A stretch of DNA of 10,000 bases from Flavobacterium sp. GTDB lineage: Bacteria; Bacteroidota; Bacteroidia; Flavobacteriales; Flavobacteriaceae. The stretch spans positions 1-10,000 of the forward strand of contig NZ_JAIWOF010000010.1 in NCBI RefSeq assembly GCF_020217025.1, written 5' to 3'. Under the pieces are notes generated by a model that was given only the letters and a program-made list of their open reading frames with translations, did not search any database and had not been told where the DNA came from. Shown here piece after piece: positions 5,319 to 10,000 of this stretch; within the stretch, counting starts at the first letter, position 1, and each line of letters starts with the position of its first letter. The position numbers and the translations under genes are program-made.

Positions 5319-7243
5319 GAAAAGCTGTATTACCTGCCGTAATTATAATTACTTCTGTTATCCTGATTGCTCGAATATTTTACCTTCAGGTAATTGATGA
5401 AAATTTAAAACTACAATCCGAAAACAATGCTATTAAAAAAGTATTTGATTTTCCGGAGCGAGGTTACATATATGATAGAAATGGTAAGTTATTAGTTGCC
5501 AATCAACCCTCGTATGATATTATGGTGGTACCAAGAGAAATTAAAGACATTGATACTACCGAATTTTGTTCGCTTTTACATATCACTAAAGCTGATTTTA
5601 TCAAAAAGATAGAGAAAGCCAGAGTTTACAGCCCGATGTTACCTTCTGTTTTCTTGTCCCAATTAAACAAAGCAGAATACGCGGCGTTTCAAGAAAAAGA
5701 GCGAAAATTCGAAGGTTTTTATACGCAAAAACGTTCCCTTCGCGATTATCAAGTAAATGTTGGAGCTAATATTTTCGGTTTCATCAGACAAGTAGACGAA
5801 TCTATTTTAAAGAAAAACAAATACTACAACAGTGGTGATTTAATTGGAAAACAAGGCGTTGAACAGCAATACGAAGAAATTTTAAGAGGTGTAAAAGGAG
5901 TAAAATATTTACTTCGTGATAAACATAATAAAATTATTGGACCCTACAAAGAAGGAAAATTTGACACAATTGCCCAACAAGGAAAAGATTTAACCTTAAC
6001 CATTGATTACGAACTTCAAAAATACGGAACCGAATTAATGGTTAACAAAAGAGGAGGAATTGTAGCTCTTGAACCTAAAACAGGTGAGATTTTAGCTTTG
6101 GTTACAGCTCCTACTTATGACCCTGCATTGTTAGTAGGAAGACAACGTTCTAAAAACTACACGGCTCTTTATCATGATTCCATTGCTAAGCCTTTATATG
6201 ACAGAGGACTTCAGGCTACATATCCGCCAGGTTCGCCATTTAAAATTATAACAGGATTGATTGGGTTACAAGAAGAAGTAATTGATGAACAATCGACTTT
6301 TTATTGTAATCATGGAGCTAATTTTGGACGTTTCATGAAATGCCATTGTGGTTTACATACCTTGCAATTAAACAATGGTGTTTATAAATCATGTAACAGT
6401 TATTTTGGGAACACATACAAAAGAACTATAGAAAAATATAAAGATTCTTATTACAGCGTTGATAATTGGGCTAACCATGTTAGAAGTTTTGGATTAGGAC
6501 AATTTTTAGGAACCGATATGCCCATTGGATCAAAAGGATTAGTTCCTGATTCTAAAATGTACAAAAGAATGTACAATGGTGCCAAAATTAGAAGTTCTTA
6601 TATTATTTCAAACTCTATTGGTCAGGGTGAAGTTTCTACTTCAACCTTACAATTGGCTAACATGATGGCAGTTGTAGCAAATAAAGGATATTACTACACC
6701 CCTCACATTGTAAAAAAAATAAAAGGACAAGATTTAGACAAGAAATTCACAACCAAACATTATTCTACAATTGACAAGCAATATTTCACACCCATGATTC
6801 AAGGCTTGGCTGATGTTTACAATGTGGGTACAGCTTGGAATTTAAAAGTAGAAGGATTAGAACTTTGTGGAAAAACTGGAACAGCCGAAAATAAAATTAG
6901 AGTTGCTGGTAAGACCTATCAGTTAAAAGACCATTCTATTTTTGTTGCATTTGCACCAAAAGAAAATCCAACAATTGCTATTGCTGTAGTTGTTGAAAAC
7001 GGATATTGGGGTAACCGATGGGCAGGACCTATTGCAACACTAATGGCCGAAAAATACGTTACTGGAAAAATTACAAGAAAAGATTTAGAAACCACCATGC
7101 TTAATGGAAGTTTACTAGAAGAGTATAAAAGAATTGAAAACATCATCTATCAAAGAAAAGTTGATCCTTCGAGAGTTCAAGACTCTTTAAACAAAGTTAA
7201 AGTAGAAATAAGCGACGCCAAAAAGGAGGAAGAAGAAAACTAA
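5315..7243 (+). CDS. mrdA: Penicillin-binding protein 2 (class B, elongation-specific transpeptidase)
   Basis: PBP2 cross-links peptidoglycan strands made by RodA during lateral wall growth. It is anchored in the inner membrane with its catalytic part in the periplasm. One N-terminal membrane helix (about 5-22) precedes the dimerisation/pedestal domain, with FPERGYIYDRNGKLLVANQP (about 47-66) and the family segment GKQGVEQQYE. The transpeptidase domain carries the three active-site motifs: SPFK (Ser307, Lys310; nucleophile context YPPGSPFK), SCN (359-361) and KTG (520-522, in CGKTGTAEN). The 642-residue length is normal for Bacteroidota. Between the first two motifs lie C331, H333, C343, C345, H348 and C360, an unusual density of possible metal ligands. 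The last 40 residues are charged and probably flexible. The gene overlaps mreD by four bases and its stop touches the rodA ATG. Confidence 0.96.
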   Translation: MRKAVLPAVIIITSVILIARIFYLQVIDENLKLQSENNAIKKVFDFPERGYIYDRNGKLLVANQPSYDIMVVPREIKDIDTTEFCSLLHITKADFIKKIEKARVYSPMLPSVFLSQLNKAEYAAFQEKERKFEGFYTQKRSLRDYQVNVGANIFGFIRQVDESILKKNKYYNSGDLIGKQGVEQQYEEILRGVKGVKYLLRDKHNKIIGPYKEGKFDTIAQQGKDLTLTIDYELQKYGTELMVNKRGGIVALEPKTGEILALVTAPTYDPALLVGRQRSKNYTALYHDSIAKPLYDRGLQATYPPGSPFKIITGLIGLQEEVIDEQSTFYCNHGANFGRFMKCHCGLHTLQLNNGVYKSCNSYFGNTYKRTIEKYKDSYYSVDNWANHVRSFGLGQFLGTDMPIGSKGLVPDSKMYKRMYNGAKIRSSYIISNSIGQGEVSTSTLQLANMMAVVANKGYYYTPHIVKKIKGQDLDKKFTTKHYSTIDKQYFTPMIQGLADVYNVGTAWNLKVEGLELCGKTGTAENKIRVAGKTYQLKDHSIFVAFAPKENPTIAIAVVVENGYWGNRWAGPIATLMAEKYVTGKITRKDLETTMLNGSLLEEYKRIENIIYQRKVDPSRVQDSLNKVKVEISDAKKEEEEN

Positions 7244-8500
7244 ATGAAAAATCAAAGCGTAGGAAATAGAATTGATTATATCAGCATATTACTTTATATA
7301 GTTTTAGTAATAATGGGCTGGATGACTATTTATTCTGCCTCGTTGCCATTAGAAGAAACTTCAATTTTTGATATTTCTCAAATTTATGGACGTCAAATGC
7401 TTTTCATTGGATTAACCATTCCGTTAATTTTAATTATTTTATTTGCTGATGCCAAAATATTTGAACGCCTTTCTTTTGTTTTTTATGGCGTTGGAATTCT
7501 TCTTTTACTTGGGCTTTTTGTTTTTGGTGTTACAAAAAAAGGACAAACCAACTGGTATCAATTTGGCGGATTTGGTTTTCAACCATCAGAGTTCGTAAAA
7601 ACTGCAACAGCTTTATTACTAGCAAAATATTTGAGTTATTCACAAATCAATTTAAAATACACGAAACATCAAATGATAGGATTAGCTATCGTAGGAATCC
7701 CTGTATTGCTAATATTAATGCAACCTGATGCTGGTAGCGCCATGATTTTCATTTCGCTAATCTTTGTATTAAATCGTGAAGGATTACCAAGTTGGTACTT
7801 TTTTTCGGGAATAATTGCAATTGCATTATTCTTTTTATCATTAGTAATCGAACCATTCTATTTGATTGGAATTGTATTTGTTGTAATGGTAATTCACTAT
7901 ATATTTAATAGAAAAATCTCAAGAAATCCTATTGTTTACGGGCTACTTTACTTGGTTATGGCAGGTTTTGCCTTCTCTGTAAGCTATGTTTATGATAAAG
8001 TATTAGAACCACATCAAAAAGATCGTATTAATGTTTTAATTGGTGATGATGTCGATCTTAAACGAGAAGGTTACAATCTTAATCAGTCGATGATTGCCAT
8101 TGGTTCTGGAGGCTTACTTGGAAAAGGCTATTTAGAAGGAACGCAAACAAAAGGAGGATTCGTACCTGAACAACACACCGATTACATCTTTACTACAGTA
8201 GGCGAAGAATGGGGATTTGTAGGAAGCATTACGGTAATTCTTTTATTCGTTGCCTTATTTTTAAGAATAATTTATCTAGCAGAAAATCAGAAAACAAAAT
8301 TTAGTAGGGTTTATGGTTATTGTGTGGCAACTTATTTATTTACGCATTTCTTTGTAAACATTGCCATGTTAATTAAGCTATTCCCAACAATTGGAGTACC
8401 ACTACCCTTTTTCTCCTACGGCGGTTCGAGTTTATGGTCGTTTACCATTTTACTATTTATCTTTATTAAGCTTGACGCTAATAAAGTAAATGAATGGTAA
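7244..8500 (+). CDS. rodA: Peptidoglycan glycosyltransferase RodA (SEDS family)
   Basis: RodA is the SEDS glycan polymerase that extends strands from lipid II in complex with PBP2. The 418-residue protein is polytopic, with about ten membrane helices. Signature segments are QTNWYQFGGFGFQPSEFVK (about 102-120), LMQPDAGSAMIF (about 158-169), GSGGLLGKGYLEGTQ (about 287-301), the long periplasmic-loop motif PEQHTDYIFTTVGEEWGF (about 309-326) and the C-terminal GVPLPFFSYGGSS. Asp313 in HTD matches the Asp shown to be essential in E. coli RodA/FtsW. It is longer than E. coli RodA (about 370), as usual in Bacteroidota, with extra sequence in the middle (about 207-275). It is called RodA rather than FtsW because it sits in the mre/PBP2 operon. 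It is the last gene of that operon, and its stop directly abuts the stop of the convergent nuclease gene. Confidence 0.95.
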   Translation: MKNQSVGNRIDYISILLYIVLVIMGWMTIYSASLPLEETSIFDISQIYGRQMLFIGLTIPLILIILFADAKIFERLSFVFYGVGILLLLGLFVFGVTKKGQTNWYQFGGFGFQPSEFVKTATALLLAKYLSYSQINLKYTKHQMIGLAIVGIPVLLILMQPDAGSAMIFISLIFVLNREGLPSWYFFSGIIAIALFFLSLVIEPFYLIGIVFVVMVIHYIFNRKISRNPIVYGLLYLVMAGFAFSVSYVYDKVLEPHQKDRINVLIGDDVDLKREGYNLNQSMIAIGSGGLLGKGYLEGTQTKGGFVPEQHTDYIFTTVGEEWGFVGSITVILLFVALFLRIIYLAENQKTKFSRVYGYCVATYLFTHFFVNIAMLIKLFPTIGVPLPFFSYGGSSLWSFTILLFIFIKLDANKVNEW

Positions 8501-9292
8501 TTAGAAACTCCAATCTTTATAATCAGATTTCGACTCCAAATTATTTTCGATTTCGTCTGGCAAATTTGGATAAAAATCAATTCCCGTCATCTTTTCAATT
8601 TCATCAACAGAAACAACAAACTCATACAAAGGATTGTTAGAATTTTTATGAGGTACTAAAAAACCAATCATTTTGGTTCCATCTTTAGATAAAAGTACTT
8701 TATAAAAATAATTAGGAACTGAAACCTTTTCTTTTCCTATTGTTTTCAAATTATCAGTTAAAACACCACCTGTAACAATATATAATCCATTATTTTTTGT
8801 AGCCCAATATCTCACTTTTTCTTCTAAACGATTCCAAACACCCGAATTAAATTCATGCTCTTGTGGACTAATATTAGAGGTGAAGAAAGTCTCATTATAT
8901 TCATCTAATGTTTCTTTTCTATCTCCAGCTGGACACAAGTGACCCTTATCGTAACCCGATTTTTTATAATTTCTCCAATCTGCTGATTCTGTTATTACTA
9001 ATGGATCTTGTTCGAAAAAAGGGCGATCATAATTAGTAGTTTTTACATCATCATTATCTAAATAATAGGCCACCCATTCGCTTTGTTCATGAGCTTCTGA
9101 ATATGAAAAAGCATAAGTGTTACGCTTGTAAACATCGCTTGTGGTTGATGTTGGCAGAAAATCAAAATCACTAGAAATCACATTTTTACTTACTAAGACT
9201 TGGTTGTTTTCAAGTGAACTTTCATTATTAATATCAAATTCTTTACAAGAGAATAGTGAGATAAATAGGAGGATATAAAGTGTTCTTGTCAT
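8501..9292 (-). CDS. Lipoprotein DNA/RNA non-specific endonuclease (NUC family)
   Basis: This 263-residue enzyme belongs to the Serratia-type beta-beta-alpha-metal endonucleases, which cleave DNA and RNA without sequence preference. The N-terminus (MTRTLYILLFISLFSC) is a short lipoprotein signal with a lipobox ending at Cys16. CKEFD follows, an acidic stretch like those that send Bacteroidota lipoproteins to the cell surface, so export to the outer membrane is likely. The catalytic motif YDKGHLCPAGDR has His118 as general base, with Lys116 where the classical DRGH motif has Arg. Later come SNISPQ (Asn140) and NSGVWNRLE, with Asn149 and Glu157 matching the metal-ligand Asn and the Glu of the Serratia enzyme. 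Plausible roles are scavenging nucleic acids for phosphate or nucleosides, or removing extracellular DNA. It is convergent with rodA with no spacer and divergent from the next gene across 53 bases. I see only a poor -7 candidate upstream on this strand. Confidence 0.93.
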   Translation of the reverse strand: MTRTLYILLFISLFSCKEFDINNESSLENNQVLVSKNVISSDFDFLPTSTTSDVYKRNTYAFSYSEAHEQSEWVAYYLDNDDVKTTNYDRPFFEQDPLVITESADWRNYKKSGYDKGHLCPAGDRKETLDEYNETFFTSNISPQEHEFNSGVWNRLEEKVRYWATKNNGLYIVTGGVLTDNLKTIGKEKVSVPNYFYKVLLSKDGTKMIGFLVPHKNSNNPLYEFVVSVDEIEKMTGIDFYPNLPDEIENNLESKSDYKDWSF

Positions 9293-9319
9293 GATTTGGC
9301 TTAGTTTTTGTTACCTTTG
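9286..9319 (+). promoter_or_regulatory. Probable promoter of the exported helical protein gene
   Basis: TACCTTTG at 9312-9319 fits the TAnnTTTG -7 box perfectly. The nearest usable -33 candidate is TTG at 9286-9288 with a 23-base spacer, at the upper limit. A TTTG at 9295-9298 is too close, at 13 bases. Transcription would start near 9325, leaving a leader of about 20 bases before the ATG at 9346. The -33 region would lie inside the first codons of the divergent nuclease gene. Confidence 0.55.
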
Positions 9320-9345
9320 TAAAGATAATTTTAAAATCGAAGATC

Positions 9346-9843
9346 ATGAAAATAAAATTTTTAATTTTAGTGGGTTTATTTAGTTTACAAGCCACATTAG
9401 CTCAAGAAACTGTAATTGATAGTGTAAAAGTAAAACAAGAAAAGCTACTACTTGAACAACAAAAAGCGGAAAAAGAAAGAATAAAAGCAGAAGAAAAAAT
9501 AATTAAAGAACAACAAAAGGCAGAAAGAGAGCGTCAAAAAGCTTTAAAAGAAGCAGAAAAAGCTCAGAAAAAGGCGGAAAAAGAATTAAAGCAAGCTCAA
9601 AAAGCGGTTGCTCAAAGAGAAAAAGCCAAAAAGAACATAGAAAAAGCTAAATCTAAAATAGAAGACAACAAAAAAGATTTAGAAAAAGATAAAGAGAAAT
9701 TTGAAAAGCTTAGAAGAAAAGGAAAATTAAACACTGAAGAAGAGTTAAAATGGAGAGAGAAAATTCTTAAAAAAGAAAACAAAGCTTTAGAACTTCAATT
9801 AGACTTAGAAAAAGCACAAAACAAACTTGATAAACTAGATTAA
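9346..9843 (+). CDS. Exported Lys/Glu/Ala/Gln-rich helical protein of unknown function
   Basis: The 165-residue product begins with a clear Sec signal peptide (MKIKFLILVGLFSLQATLA, probable cleavage after Ala19, before QE), so the mature protein is periplasmic or beyond. Almost all the rest is charged and helix-forming, with no Pro, Cys or Trp in the repeat part. Residues 38-55, 56-73 and 74-91 form three 18-residue repeats, each starting Q-[QK]-K-A-E-[KR]-E-[RL]. A more heptad-like region follows (about 92-165) with KGKLNTEEELKWREKILKK in it. This is either a coiled coil or a long single alpha helix with alternating Lys and Glu. Similar proteins are, to my knowledge, annotated only as hypothetical in flavobacteria, and I assign no function. 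It has its own probable promoter and ends at a strong terminator, so it appears monocistronic. Confidence 0.85.
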   Translation: MKIKFLILVGLFSLQATLAQETVIDSVKVKQEKLLLEQQKAEKERIKAEEKIIKEQQKAERERQKALKEAEKAQKKAEKELKQAQKAVAQREKAKKNIEKAKSKIEDNKKDLEKDKEKFEKLRRKGKLNTEEELKWREKILKKENKALELQLDLEKAQNKLDKLD

Positions 9844-9879
9844 TAAAAAATCCCGATTCAAAGAATCGGGATTTTTTTT
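9843..9879. terminator. Bidirectional intrinsic terminator
   Basis: A perfect 9-bp stem, tcccgattc (9851-9859) with gaatcggga (9863-9871), closes an AAA loop. A-rich bases (9843-9850, with one T) precede it and eight T (9872-9879) follow, so the structure has a U tail on either strand. It starts directly after the stop of the rightward helical-protein gene and just beyond the stop of the leftward peptidase-like gene (9883-9885), serving both. Confidence 0.92.
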
Positions 9880-9882
9880 CTT

Positions 9883-10000
9883 TTAATTCATGCTTAATTT
9901 TTGTGGTAATCCTTTTCCTTTAGTCAACAATTTCATATCGGAAATAACATTTAAAGTTTCTTCCACATAAATATCTTTTTGTAATTCTTCATGCCAACGT
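9883..10000 (-). CDS. C-terminal end of a probable carboxy-terminal-processing (S41) peptidase (partial)
   Basis: Reading the minus strand from base 9999, a frame runs for 38 codons to TAA at 9885-9883. It gives RWHEELQKDIYVEETLNVI, then SDMKLLTKGKGLPQKLSMN. The segment KDIYVEETLNVISDM closely resembles, from memory, the extreme C-terminus of Bacteroidota tail-specific proteases (Prc/Tsp, S41 family), periplasmic serine proteases that trim or degrade exported proteins. The catalytic Ser-Lys and PDZ parts lie outside the window, so the assignment rests on this tail alone. The gene converges on the helical-protein gene and shares its terminator. Confidence 0.5.
   Translation of the reverse strand, partial: RWHEELQKDIYVEETLNVISDMKLLTKGKGLPQKLSMN

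Noticed and set aside
7224..7229. AGGAGG upstream of rodA as a ribosome binding site
   Set aside because: It lies 14 bases before the ATG, within a Lys/Glu-coding stretch at the end of PBP2, and no comparable motif precedes the other genes. It is more likely a by-product of purine-rich codons, since Shine-Dalgarno use is weak in Flavobacteriia.
9295..9298. TTTG as the -33 box for the helical-protein gene
   Set aside because: It lies only 13 bases before the -7 box, which is too short. The weaker TTG at 9286 fits the spacing range.
9320..9327. TATCTTTA on the minus strand as a -7 box for the nuclease gene
   Set aside because: It differs from TAnnTTTG at the final G, and no TTTG lies at a suitable distance upstream on that strand.

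Overview
The window looks like chromosomal DNA from a member of the Flavobacteriia (Bacteroidota), most likely Flavobacterium or a close relative. The DNA is AT-rich. The recognisable promoters have the Bacteroidota form (TTTG or TTG about 20 bases upstream of TAnnTTTG), Shine-Dalgarno sequences are largely absent, and the proteins read as typical flavobacterial versions. Most of the window is core genome, with one small accessory patch at the left end.

Bases 1-1160 are the accessory patch. After the tail of an unidentified, probably membrane, protein (stop at 50-52) come three copies of a REP-like hairpin element of about 30 bp. The first two, 71-102 and 671-702, are perfect 32-bp inverted copies that bracket a REP-associated tyrosine transposase (RAYT, Y1/HUH family). 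That gene is broken by a one-base frameshift in a poly-A tract, which separates the HUH histidines from the catalytic tyrosine. The third copy, 1127-1156, lies after a small unrecognised membrane-anchored protein (736-1104), so this gene is also bracketed by REPs. The third REP ends 24 bp before the purH promoter.

Bases 1181-2865 hold a complete purH unit: a near-consensus promoter, a leader with a small perfect inverted repeat, the bifunctional PurH enzyme and a strong intrinsic terminator. The most upstream in-frame start (TTG at 1182) lies inside the promoter, so the ATG at 1269 is the preferred start.

Bases 2864-8500 are the cell-elongation (rod) operon mreB-mreC-mreD-mrdA(PBP2)-rodA. 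The genes are tightly packed, with gaps of 10, 0, -4 and 0 bases, behind one visible promoter. Together they encode the elongasome: the MreB filament, the MreC/MreD regulators, the RodA glycosyltransferase and the PBP2 transpeptidase, which build the lateral wall peptidoglycan.

Bases 8501-10000 hold a lipoprotein DNA/RNA non-specific endonuclease on the minus strand, abutting rodA end to end with no spacer. A divergently transcribed exported, Lys/Glu-rich, helical protein with an 18-residue repeat follows. After a bidirectional terminator comes the C-terminal end of a minus-strand gene that resembles a carboxy-terminal-processing (S41) peptidase.

I see no wholly new multi-gene system. The most unusual items are the decayed RAYT/REP unit with its sandwiched unknown gene next to the purH promoter, a Cys/His cluster in PBP2, and the repeat architecture of the exported helical protein.
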